This document shows, piece after piece, positions 1-8,830 of a DNA stretch of 32,500 nucleotides. Origin of the DNA: Symbiodinium natans (taxonomy: Eukaryota; Sar; Dinophyceae; Suessiales; Symbiodiniaceae); assembly GCA_905221605.1 (NCBI GenBank), contig CAJNDS010001069.1, forward strand, positions 1-32,500. Direction: 5' to 3'. Positions within the stretch are counted from its first letter, which is position 1, and each line of letters starts with the position of its first letter. The position numbers and the translations under genes are program-made. The notes beneath the pieces are model-generated. The model ran no database searches and had not been told where the DNA came from. It saw nothing but the letters and a program-made list of their open reading frames with translations.

Positions 1-3000
1 GAGGAAGGTCCGAAACGTCACAAGGCTCCAAGTGGTGGGGCGCGCCAGTCAGCGGGAAATCTTCCGCGGTTTGGCAGGCTTCAAGTAGGCTCATATCGTC
101 ATCGCCCAGTGGGTCTGCGGGGAGACTCGACTGCAGCATAAACTTCATTTGAGTAACAATCCTGGCATACTGAGAGACCATCCCGATAGGGGAGTCATGA
201 TATACCTGGTGCCCAAAAGTGAGCACAATGTCCGCCAGGACCATGCTGAGGTCGTAGCTTCTGCCTAGTTTGGTTTGGGTCTCATCCTGATCTGGCACCC
301 GTACCCATCGGCACGTTTCCATCCACCTGCCTGCAAAGCTACGCAGTGGCCGCCCGAGCAGGTGCTGCAGCGTGGGACCTGGTGGCATAAGTAGCCGAGG
401 GACCCCGCCTGTCAGATCGAAGCGGCACGCCTCCGAGTACCGACACGCGTATAGAATGGCAGCAATCTCAGGAGGGAGGCGCATGGATGAACAGAGCGAG
501 AGGTTGATAGCCGGTCCGACAATGGCCTTCAGCCCGGCGGCCTGCATGACTGTCTCGGCTTGCTTCGGTTTGACGATGCTCATACAGAGAATCGAATCCA
601 GCATCGAGACCGCTGAGAAAAACACTTCTGACGTTCCAGAGGAGCGGTGGGGCTTGCCCCAAGAGGGCATCTCGCCTTGCCCCTTTTTCCACGGGCCGGA
701 ACTTTGGGCCGTTTGCCGCAAAAGGGCAGCAGGCAAGGTGGCTGGCGTGTGGAGGTCGGCAGGGACCGCATTGAGACCACAAGTCTTTTGTTCCAACAAC
801 TCCGTGACGAAGTGGTAATTGGGCCGCGATCCTCCAGCGGGCTGTCTGTGGTCGCCAATCATGACATCGAGTGCATGCTTGATGTGCGCCAAGATGGTGT
901 TGGAACCCGGTGTGCCCAATTGCTGGGCTTCATCTCGGAGGAGCAACTCAACATCCTTTAAACGGTTAATGAGCTGCGAGTAGGGAAAGCTAAGCCTTGC
1001 CACAATTGTACCATGCGTCGTGGCTACAAGTAGCCCCCGGTACAAATCGTGCACATCAAAGGGGAGCTTATGTGTGTCCTTCTCCTTGTTACCCGGTATG
1101 CGAACGATGCGGCTGCGAACAAATTCATTGCTAGCAGTCGTGAGCCTATCAACCGCTTCGACATAGGTCCGAACCGATTCATTGCCATGAGCGGTGTACA
1201 GGGTGAGCCGGTTCGTCAGGCACGCAAGAAGAACTCCTAGAAACGCGCAGGATCGTGTCTTCCCGCTGCCAGGCGCCCCCGTTATGAATACAGAAGTACG
1301 ATTAGCGGCCAAGCCGTACGAGCACGCTCCTAGCAGCGCTGCTAGGTGTCCATCCGCCCCCCAAAAGGTATCGCAGAGGCACGTAAGGAAGGCGGGACCA
1401 ACTGCGAGCGCAAAGATGCTGGCGCGAGTCCTCGGATCGTGCTCGTTGCTCAACGAGTCCTGTGACATGCGTAGACGCTCCGCATGCCACAGCGCAGGAG
1501 TCCGGGCGTCCTCCTGGCCGGGCAGCGGAGAGTCAGGCAGCGTGGCTAACACGCCACTCAGCAGCGTCGGCGTCCATTCTTTGCGATAGGTTTGTTCCTC
1601 CGCAAGCCAAAGGTTAAGGATGCTTTGCAAGGTGTTGGAAGCCCCCGGACCCGCAGTAGGCGATGCCTGCGCAGCTTGCGTGGCGTGCTTGCCTCTGAAG
1701 ACTTGGCAGACCTCCGGGTGAATGAGCTGTGCCCATGTGTCGTGCCAGTTCCCTCTCACCACCAGCCCGATAATGAGGACAAGCACTAGATCCGTGAGAA
1801 AGCCCGGCAACCAATGTGGCTGCCGGATGGCATCAAGAGGCGAGTCTTCTAGCGGAACGCCCAAGGCAACATGTTGCCTTTCCCTAGGGATGTGTAACAG
1901 GGCATCCCAAAGCGGGGTAGAGGCTCCTCCGGGCAGAACTTCAAGCTGGCTGACTCTCGGCAATGAGGGTCGCTGCGCGAATTGGTTGTGCTGTTCATCA
2001 GTCAAGAGCAGGGCAATGGTGATATTGACTGGCTGCATGGCCTTACTTTCGCCAGGGCCGGTGGAAAGCTTCTTCGGGGCAAGGAGCTCTATAAACATGC
2101 CTGGGTAGGCCACATCTCCCTTGTCTTCTCTCAAGGTAACCAGCAAAGCAGTGCCCTTGGCCGGCACTTTACCAGCGACAGCAAACCACTTTGTAGCCCA
2201 GTCAGGGACATCCGCCAACTCCGGTGTAAGGAGCATGACCGACGCTCGTGGGTAAACTCGATGGAGAAGGCAGATTGGCCACGTATGCGTGCCGGGCTTT
2301 ATCGCCACAGGGGTGGCGGCCCGCTTGACCGCAGCTTGCTCTGGGTAGTGATACTGTTCCGAGGGCTCCTCCTCGATTTCTGCTTCCGAGGCCATGGCTA
2401 AAAACTGATAACCCAGCATGTCAACCAGGCGTTCTAACGACAGGTGGGGGAGCCACATACCCAAAACAAGCTTCATCGTGGGACCAAGTTCATGATACGG
2501 GGGCGGCAAATCAGCCAGATGCGGCTTGGCATCCGTTAGGAGGACTTGGGTACAGTCAGCACGGAGACTGGCAATGCTCCGGTTCTCAGTGGAAGGTATC
2601 TGGAGAAACGCCTCCAGATCGGGGCGTTTGATTGGCCGTCCCAGCACGGAGTTGATGAAAGTTTTAGACTTATCCGAAAGCTGGACAGAGCCACACGCAA
2701 CCCCCATCAAACCTGCCCGCACTGTGCGATCCATCCGGGGGTCGGCCAGGCCACAAATCTTTTTAGTCAATTCCTTATGCACATAATCCCCCGGCGTGAG
2801 CTGGAATAGCTCTTCACTTTGGACAAAGTGACCATAAGAGTGTCCACCACTGCCAAGCGACTCAGGTCCAGTGAAGTAGTAGAGACGCGCTCCCGCGCCA
2901 ATCGCTTGCATCCTTGCTGCCTGGCTGGGCCGGAAGATACAAAGCTGGTCGCTCTCATGATGGACAAGACTAACAGCGTGCCGCAATTCCGAACCCAGGA

Positions 3001-6000
3001 TATATTGCAGCATGGCCCGTGGCATGGCAATGCCGCCCAGACGTGCCTTGATGTGGACAAAATCGCCCTTGCAGTCAGGAAGCTTTTGGCGCTCATGCCA
3101 AGCGATAGCCACAGCAGCGCCCGTATACGACCCAGCAGAGAAACCCGTAACGCACAGTTTGCACTCGCCAGCTCTCCCCGCGGCGAGGCCCACATGCAGA
3201 GCGGTCAGCGCAGCAGTATGTGGCATGTGCAAGTGAGCTAGGGCCGGGCACATTGTCAGGGAGGCTTCTACCGAGCTGATTCTAGCACGAACCGCCGCTG
3301 GCAGACCGCATCCTTCGACCTGAGGATACAGAGCACGTGCCCACAGCTGGGCGGCTTGGGGCAGGAGCAGCAGTGCATGTGCGGCATTACCGCTGGTCGA
3401 AAGCAACAACGGGCGTTGTGTGTCCTCATATCGGACTTTTTTGCCCTGGTCGTCCCGGACTGTTTCCATTTCTAAGCCAGTGAGTGCATAGGAATTGCCT
3501 GTGTGAATGATGCTACCCGACACAGTGGAGGGCGTATTCTCGGCTTTCCCATGCATCCCGCTAATGAAGAGCGACCGACATTCCCCTGAGGGGGTTAGGT
3601 GAGGCTTTGGGGGCGGGTACTGGTAGGCAGGAAAGGCAAAGGCTGCCAGGGCTTGCTGCACACGCATTGCAAGTCCATCATCCCAGTATTGACTGAGGCC
3701 CAGCGGCGTGACCTTTATGTCTGCAGCAAAGAGAGGCCACGGCAGATCCACCTGGGCCAGCCAAGCATGCGCAGCGGCAGCAAGAAGAGCAAGCGGCCCA
3801 GTTGGGGTATTGGGTCGACTGCGCCATTTCGGGGTGGCCCTGCAGGAAGATAGGGCATCTTTCTTCCAAAACATGAGGACTCCAGGGAAGAGCTGGAGCC
3901 GCACTGGTCCACTGCCCTTTTTCCCAACAGAGGCCCACAGAGGGACGGTGTCCCCGTTGCCCCAGACCGACTCGGGCAGAGTAGGCAGCCGTACCACACT
4001 CCCCCACTGCGGCAAGATGTTTTTGCCTTTGGCACCATATCCATGCACAAAAGGAGGGGGTATAACCTCGGCGTATCGGTTCGCCATGAATAAGTCAGGA
4101 CCAGGTAGGATTGCCAAACGGGAGTGCAAGCCGCCGTAGCCCCTGAGCAAGGGAAGAAATCCCTCTTCCTACGGGCCTTGTCCCCATGTTTTGACCCCTC
4201 TGACCTGCCTGACTGGGGAGGCGCCAAACTGGATGTCTGGCTCTGGCCGGCCAGTATTAAGGTCGGCCGCTTTCCACGCAACTTCATGTATGTATCTTCC
4301 TAAAAGTGCCCACGCAAACACAAAGTCAGAATGCTTGTGAGCAGTGGTTCCGGCAAGAGGGGTGTTGCGTAGACATTGCCGATAATGGATCTGGTCCAAC
4401 GGCACCTGCTCATGCATACCAGGCAATGGAGTGGGCACTTCACTGGGCATGATGACTAGCTGCAGGGCTCGGCTCAACGCAGTACCAATGGAGGTCACCG
4501 CACTAGCGACGTTGCTAGGGATGCAAAAGCGAGGGGGCCGGGGAGTTTTGCCGTCCGGAGCATTCGGGTAGAAGATGACCAATCCCCCATTTGCTTCAAG
4601 CTGGTCCTCGGACGCACAAACCATGCCAATTGAGTTTGGCGATCGGGCCCCACACGGTATGGACCCGTCCGGCGAGCAACTCCACGGCGAGGCTGGAAGC
4701 GAGCCACAGGGCTGTGTCTCGTCCGTCTCGACTTCCATGCTGCCCAGTGACTCCGTCGAGAGGGTATTGGGCAGTAGATCGAGGACTGCAAACCTTCGCA
4801 GCTCTTCTGCTTCCCACCTGGCAGTGAACAAGGTGTCATGGTCAAGCAACATCAAGACCACCCCTGGCGCAAGGACTCTGAGGACTGCCAGAATTTCGGG
4901 CCCCGCCCACGTAAAGTGCACAGAAGCTAACCCCGCTTCCTTGGTGTTTACCAAGATGGGAAACCACCTCTCTTTAAACGGGCCTTCCCACTGCATGCGT
5001 GCTACCAAATGCGGGACAAAGTAGGGGAAATGCGGAATAGACAAGAAGCAGCGACTGTCCGTGACTAAGAGCAGGACATGGGCTCCTGCGGACTCAGCAG
5101 CCCGGAGCTGTGGAAGTAGGCAGCCGAGCAGGGCAGTGTAGTCGATCTCTCTTGCGGCTCAGGCGGTTCGCCGGAAATGGCGCCAGAGGCCAGTCTCAAT
5201 GGCAGGATGCCGCTAGGGGTGGGCTCAGGGAAATTCTGATTACTTTCTAGTGCCTGCGCGAGGTCCTCAGGCTCCGGAGGCCCCGGCGCATGGTCAGCAC
5301 TGAGAGTGCGAAGCTGGCATTTCGCCTGCATTGCGGTCGCAGCAAGGACCTGTGGACCTGGGTAGCTAGGGACCTGCCACGGTGGCAGGTCGGCTGCAAC
5401 TGGCGCGGGAGGTGGCCTCCCATCCTACTGACCGCACCCACTGGGTACTTGCCAACACGTGGAGGAATCGGCGGTATGGGAGGGCGAGGACTATTGTTCG
5501 GCCAGCAGACCCTAGGTGGATTAGGTGGTGGAGTGTGCCCGGGCCCGGGAGACAGGGCTGTCTCCCTACCCACTCCTTGTTCGGTGACAACACTCGCCCA
5601 AGGGGGAAGGTCTATCGCGTCACCAGGCAAAGCACTGTGCGTGGACACCGCTCGCCCCATGAGGGCACTGCTATGCGGCATGGTGCCGATGCCTGGTCTC
5701 CATGCATGCAGGAGAAAACAGCGAACCGTGGGTTGCCGAGCGAAGCAGACGGCGTTGCTGTTTCTCAAAAAGGCAGAGTGGTCCAGACACAACAAAGGTT
5801 GTATTTCCGGCGGGAAGTATTGGCACCAACCGGCAACATCAAGTTCATGAGGCAGGATGACGCCGGCTTGCATCTGCCTGGTCATTGCGACATCACTGGT
5901 CCCTAAAGTGGCAAGTGCAGTGAGTTGCCCTCTCCTGGCAACGTGAACTTGGAGTGCTTGCGCTCCAACCCGGATCACATACGGCTGACAGGCATACGAC

Positions 6001-6005
6001 TCCAT
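1..6005 (-). CDS. Giant multidomain protein: alpha/beta-hydrolase plus SF1-type helicase (3' end beyond window; 5' third disrupted)
   Basis: Read on the minus strand, the frame whose codons start at coordinates equal to 1 mod 3 has no stop from 4168 to base 1 (about 1389 codons), so the C-terminus lies outside the window. The same frame runs upstream to about 5150, with one TAG at 4169-4171. Before that, coding character moves to the frame used at 5425-5150 and then to the frame from 6005 to about 5430, which begins at ATG 6005-6003 in a GCCATGG context. Visible order: Pro-rich N-terminus (5600-5150); a segment with a D-H-D motif (4835-4843) after a hydrophobic stretch; alpha/beta-hydrolase (about 3200-2800); a hydrophobic span (1746-1811) that may cross a membrane; helicase core (1290-460). 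About 2000 codons are visible. I cannot assign a cellular role. It could be an expressed gene with readthrough, or a recent pseudogene. The continuous frame is certain; the family is inferred. Confidence 0.8.
370..1290 (-). other. Superfamily-1-type helicase core in the giant protein
   Basis: In the giant minus-strand frame, Walker A reads GAPGSGKT at 1279-1256. A Walker B-like strand ends in DEAQ (934-923) and continues QLG. A motif III-like GDHRQP lies at 856-839, followed by AGG. A segment with SSMRLPPEI at about 490-465 resembles the R-x-x-P region of motif IV in UPF1-like SF1 helicases. Order and spacing (about 110 residues from A to B, then about 25 to motif III) fit an ATP-driven nucleic-acid helicase. 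Motifs V and VI should lie left of the window, so a complete catalytic core cannot be shown. The D-E-A-Q form suggests an SF1-like branch rather than DEAD-box SF2, because GDxRQ is an SF1 motif III signature. Target (RNA or DNA) and direction cannot be told. Confidence 0.75.
2790..3230 (-). other. Alpha/beta-hydrolase domain in the giant protein
   Basis: In the same open frame as the helicase, the nucleophile elbow GFSAG is at 3145-3131 (Ser codon 3139-3137), preceded by a hydrophobic strand (KLCVT) and followed by a small-residue helix (SYTGAAVAIA). About 63 residues on, HHESDQ carries a candidate acid (Asp codon 2950-2948). About 36 residues later GGHSYGH carries a candidate catalytic His (codon 2842-2840). 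Order Ser-Asp-His and spacing fit the alpha/beta-hydrolase fold. Substrate is unknown. The domain lies N-terminal to the helicase with about 500 residues between. Confidence 0.65.
4169..4171 (-). other. In-frame TAG inside the giant gene
   Basis: The codon is TAG on the minus strand. Upstream, the frame reads a 291-codon stretch ending GVKTWGQGP. Downstream, the same frame continues directly with EEGFLPLLRGYGG and stays open to the window edge. It is either a recent nonsense mutation, a readthrough site or the edge of an unrecognised intron. Confidence 0.85.
5147..5152 (-). other. Likely 2-bp insertion frameshift at an AG run
   Basis: On the minus strand the run AGAGAG joins two protein-like frames. 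The upstream frame reads GEPPEPQE and the downstream frame reads IDYTALLGCLLPQLRAAES. Removing one AG would join them directly. A second switch of frame, less sharply placed, lies near 5420-5440 between GKYPVGAVS and RPPPAPVAADLPPW. Confidence 0.55.
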
Positions 6006-6036
6006 GGCATCACTCACCGAACATGGCAGGCCAAAC

Positions 6037-6531
6037 TCATGTGACTACCACACAGACAGCGGACAACCACGAGGCAACCTTCAGACACCAAGATCCCTGG
6101 AAGCCCAAACACCAACAAAGGAGGACACCAAGAAGGGGAGGACCAAACCCCAAGCAGAGCACACAGGAGAGAAGAAACAGAGAGGCGAGAAACAAACAAA
6201 AACCAGTCAGGAGCGTAATTACCCTCAACACAAGGGGCACCTCGTTCAGCCAGCCAGCCACCCTGAGCTTGAGCCAAGGCACATCCAACACGCAACCTGA
6301 AAAGGAATGCAGCGTGTCGTCGCAGGTGGCTGTTACTTGTGGCTGCAATGTGCTGCATGTACAAAGCAATGACCTGGAGACAATGGCATCCTTTACTTTG
6401 TCCGTGCACAGTAGTAGCACCAGAATGCAGGCATACCTCGGTTGCTGGTCTGTCTGTAGCGACAACACAAGGCCCGGCGCGCATAAATCGATTAAAATGG
6501 AAAAAGGGAGGCACTCTCTACCCTGCCCCAA
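6037..6531 (-). promoter_or_regulatory. Pyrimidine-rich leader between hydrolase-like ORF and giant gene
   Basis: On the minus strand this stretch is rich in T and C (runs of TTTGTTTGTTTCTC and CTCTCTGTTTCTTCTCTCC near 6150-6200) and ends shortly before ATG 6005. One frame stays open for 164 codons but encodes mostly hydrophobic residues of low complexity, typical of pyrimidine-rich DNA. I read it as untranslated leader or intergenic DNA, possibly with a trans-splice acceptor (pyrimidine tract then AG). It contains a spliced-leader-like motif at 6268-6282. Confidence 0.4.
6268..6282 (-). other. Spliced-leader-like motif upstream of the giant gene
   Basis: Minus strand reads GTGCCTTGGCTCAAG. 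Its last ten bases match the 3' end of the dinoflagellate spliced leader (TTGGCTCAAG), and the GCC before it resembles the leader's AGCC with three bases missing. It lies about 260 bp upstream of ATG 6005, in the position of a relic on a retroposed mRNA. A single ten-base match could be chance. Confidence 0.4.
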
Positions 6532-6534
6532 CGA

Positions 6535-7404
6535 CTACTCCGGGAGCTCGATATGGTCCGCCAGCAGCCAATCAGGGTCGCTCAGCAATGCAGGCCACAC
6601 CACATGCTCCGGGTCCTTGCCGATAACCACCTGGCGGATTGTGAGGCCGGGGGCCCAGGGGTACTGCGTGCGTCCGTAGCCCTTGAAGGCAGTAAAGTGC
6701 GAGTCTTCGGTAAGGGCTTCTGTGACAGGAGGCACGCGATGATTGCCCCGTACCGAGTAGCACATCCGAAGGTGATGCTGGAAGGTCTCTACGTCCTTTC
6801 GTCCGCCATAGACTAAAATTCGTGTCTCCTCGCTCGTGGGGGCTGGCAGCAAAGAAGGCAGCCTAATGGGGCCCATGCAAACACAAGCCCGGAAGGTCGC
6901 ATGGGCCTCGGAAATTGCAATCTGGTAGGTGATGGTTCCTCCAGAACCGAGGCCCATGAGATATGTGGGCAAGGAGATGCGAGGGCTCGCATCACGTTGG
7001 ACGGCCAACAGGAGCGGTAGAACTTCCATTGTATACACTGCCTTGGTCCAGGCAGCACCGTCAGGCAACATCCAGGCAGGCGGTGAGCCTGCTTGTCCCG
7101 CCACAGGCCATGCGCAGGCAATGACGGCCTTTTTGAAGGCCAGGTTGCTCCACAGGTACTCTATGGCCCCTTGCCAAGGCAGTGGGTGCATATTCTCCAC
7201 ATAGAAGTGTCCACAACCAGGGAGGAGAAGCACTATCGAGTTGGCTTCCCCTGCATCCGCACTCGGCCGGGATACAACAAAGGGGAGGGTTGAACTGCCA
7301 TGGCTCGCCGTGATCCAGGTGTTTTCACGCCCAGCAACGAGCGGAGGGGCGACCAATGGAGGAGGCTGCAGGTTCTCCAGGCCAAGGGGCTCTTGCAATG
7401 CCAT
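6535..7404 (-). CDS. Alpha/beta-hydrolase-like protein, 289 aa
   Basis: The ORF runs from ATG 7404 (context GCCATGG) to TAG at 6537-6535. The N-terminal 50 residues are Pro-rich. A strand and turn SIVLLLPGCGHF (about residues 56-67) resembles the first core strand and oxyanion loop of alpha/beta-hydrolases. LMGLGSGGTITYQIA (about 155-170) looks like a nucleophile elbow, although the residue two before Ser is Leu, not Gly. RILVYGGRKD (about 200) fits the strand carrying the acid, and GKDPEHVVW (about 265-273) offers a His. The fold is plausible; activity and substrate are unknown. It precedes the giant gene on the same strand, which has its own hydrolase domain. After the TAG the frame stays open for 164 more codons. 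Function is inferred from motif order only. Confidence 0.6.
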   Translation of the reverse strand: MALQEPLGLENLQPPPLVAPPLVAGRENTWITASHGSSTLPFVVSRPSADAGEANSIVLLLPGCGHFYVENMHPLPWQGAIEYLWSNLAFKKAVIACAWPVAGQAGSPPAWMLPDGAAWTKAVYTMEVLPLLLAVQRDASPRISLPTYLMGLGSGGTITYQIAISEAHATFRACVCMGPIRLPSLLPAPTSEETRILVYGGRKDVETFQHHLRMCYSVRGNHRVPPVTEALTEDSHFTAFKGYGRTQYPWAPGLTIRQVVIGKDPEHVVWPALLSDPDWLLADHIELPE

Positions 7405-7701
7405 GGCGAAGAAGGGGCAGCCTATCCAATTGACGGGGCAAGGTAGAGGAAGACTGGGCAGCCTTGCCTGTGAGCCGTGCCGTCCAGCGCAAGAATGTCA
7501 CACAACAACAAGCTTGCTCCCAACTTTCCCTGACTCAGCTCCCTTCAGTTGGGGACTACATCAGCGGTATAACATGATCAAAGGTTACAACTTTCCAAAT
7601 CGGTCAAGACAACAGCATGACAATACAGGAATGCCGCATGACCATGGATAACGACCGGTGTACTAGGCCGCCGTTTGTTCCGTATCCGCACAAGGTCAGC
7701 G
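7405..7701 (-). promoter_or_regulatory. Intergenic spacer upstream of the hydrolase-like ORF
   Basis: About 300 bp without a convincing frame on either strand. On the minus strand GGCTCACAG followed by G occurs near 7468-7478, upstream of ATG 7404. The same GGCTCACAG-G occurs upstream of the next ORF near 8431-8440. Both could be trans-splice acceptors, since an AG after a pyrimidine-containing stretch is all that is expected there. This is an inference from two similar sites. Confidence 0.3.
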
Positions 7702-8391
7702 TTAGATGTCACTGTCCGAATGCCGATTGTCCTCAAGCAAATGCATGGTCTCGTCATCTAAATGCTCGAGAATGTCGGTAGCAATACGTTCAGCAAGGAA
7801 GCACGCTACCCACTCCAGAATGACGGCATTATCATTGGGGACAGCATCGGACATCGCCTGCAAAAGCATATGGACTTTATCGGCAGTGAAACGCCATGCA
7901 AGCAAAATATGCTGCTCCAAATGCGCTTTTATGAGGTAAATTGGAAAATCTTCCTGGCGATGCACAATGATTGGCCTGGCCCAGGCTAAAAGGGCATTCT
8001 GCTGCGGTCCAGGCGGACGTCTGAACATCGCCAGTAACGCCCCGTACTCCTGGGCAAGCTCATTCCTCAAGTCCTGCGAAAGATCTCGAAGGTGGTGTGC
8101 AAGCCAGGCACGATGACCTCCAACAGAGTGCGCGAGTTCGGCCGCAGCAACCATGGCGAGGGTCCGTTGATTAGGACGTCCTTGGGCTGCCGAGGCGCGG
8201 ATTCCTTGCAGTACGAGGAGCTTGGTGAGCGATATCCAGCCAGCACTACAAGTGTGGCCGTGGCCTTCGAGGATGGGCTCGCTGGAAAAGATCTCCGGGT
8301 GTTCGTAAGGGTAGCATCTTTCCCAGTCACTGTCGCCATCTCCATTGACAGCAGTGTAAAGGCTGCCACCAATGACCAACGAAGCAGCCAT
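7702..8391 (-). CDS. Unrecognised 229-aa protein
   Basis: The ORF runs from ATG 8391 to TAA 7704-7702, with a TAA shortly upstream of the ATG in the same frame, so this Met is the likely start. I do not recognise the family. The N-terminal 50 residues contain an acidic stretch (NGDGDSDWE) and several His and Cys. The remainder is mostly predicted helix rich in Leu, Ala and His, for example AAAELAHSVGGHRAWLAHHL and ILEWVACFLAERIATDILEHL. The C-terminus is acidic (LEDNRHSDSDI). There is no clear signal peptide or membrane span. Composition matches the neighbouring minus-strand ORFs and not the opposite strand. A pyrimidine tract with CTTTTTTTGTTTG and a downstream AG (about 8430-8465) lies upstream and could serve trans-splicing. 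Confidence 0.55.
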   Translation of the reverse strand: MAASLVIGGSLYTAVNGDGDSDWERCYPYEHPEIFSSEPILEGHGHTCSAGWISLTKLLVLQGIRASAAQGRPNQRTLAMVAAAELAHSVGGHRAWLAHHLRDLSQDLRNELAQEYGALLAMFRRPPGPQQNALLAWARPIIVHRQEDFPIYLIKAHLEQHILLAWRFTADKVHMLLQAMSDAVPNDNAVILEWVACFLAERIATDILEHLDDETMHLLEDNRHSDSDI

Positions 8392-8562
8392 GCCGGGCAG
8401 TTAGTTCGGGGAGGGCAAGCGGGCGCCTGCTCCTGTGAGCCCCGGCGGCACAAACAAAAAAAGGGGGCAAGTTAGCGGGTAATACCCTCACTCCTTTATG
8501 TTCGCGGCTAAGAGGGCTAGGAGCCACAGGAACAAACTGCCAATCCATGCGGGGGACCAGGG

Positions 8563-8587
8563 CGTGTGAGTGCGGGCGCACTCACGT
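8563..8587. repeat. Palindromic repeat, copy 1
   Basis: Arms GTGAGTGCG and CGCACTCAC surround a 2-base centre. The 25-bp sequence is identical to the copy at 8794-8818, 231 bp away. GTGAGT, a common 5' splice-site sequence, appears on both strands. Confidence 0.85.
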
Positions 8588-8793
8588 ACCCAACATCAAA
8601 TCACTCCCGCACCCTCGCTCGATTCTCCTCAGGTAATACTCGGGAGCAAGGGAGCAACCCGAACGGGAGCTCCTGAGCCGCTTCACCGAGCCCCTGCTCG
8701 GAAGTTGCGGTGAGGGGTCACCGCTCGTCAACCTTGTACAGAGAACGTAAATGGATATACTGCCTTGAGAAGAGATGCAGGTTCCTACACCGC

Positions 8794-8818
8794 CGTGTGA
8801 GTGCGGGCGCACTCACGT
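8794..8818. repeat. Palindromic repeat, copy 2
   Basis: Identical over 25 bp to the copy at 8563-8587, in the same orientation, with the same 9-bp inverted arms. It lies 12 bp beyond the stop codon of the broken gene upstream. Confidence 0.85.
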
Positions 8819-8830
8819 GGCATGAGCAAC

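Larger units (their letters stand above)
8392..8830 (-). promoter_or_regulatory. Intergenic spacer with two identical palindromic repeats
   Basis: No convincing coding frame. It holds two 25-bp copies of a hairpin-forming sequence (8563-8587 and 8794-8818) and, between them, a smaller inverted repeat GCGGTGA-GGGG-TCACCGC near 8706-8723. The position between two minus-strand genes suggests an intergenic or intronic insertion. Confidence 0.4.

Noticed and set aside
372-5850. Many plus-strand ORFs of 60-190 codons
   Set aside because: They are shadows opposite the long minus-strand frame. Their products are rich in Arg, Ser and Cys, without domains, and the minus frame carries ordered motifs.
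5954-6679. Plus-strand 241-codon ORF, polar and Arg/Gln-rich
   Set aside because: It is the complement of a pyrimidine-rich leader and of the 3' end of the hydrolase-like ORF. Its composition follows from the A-rich strand.
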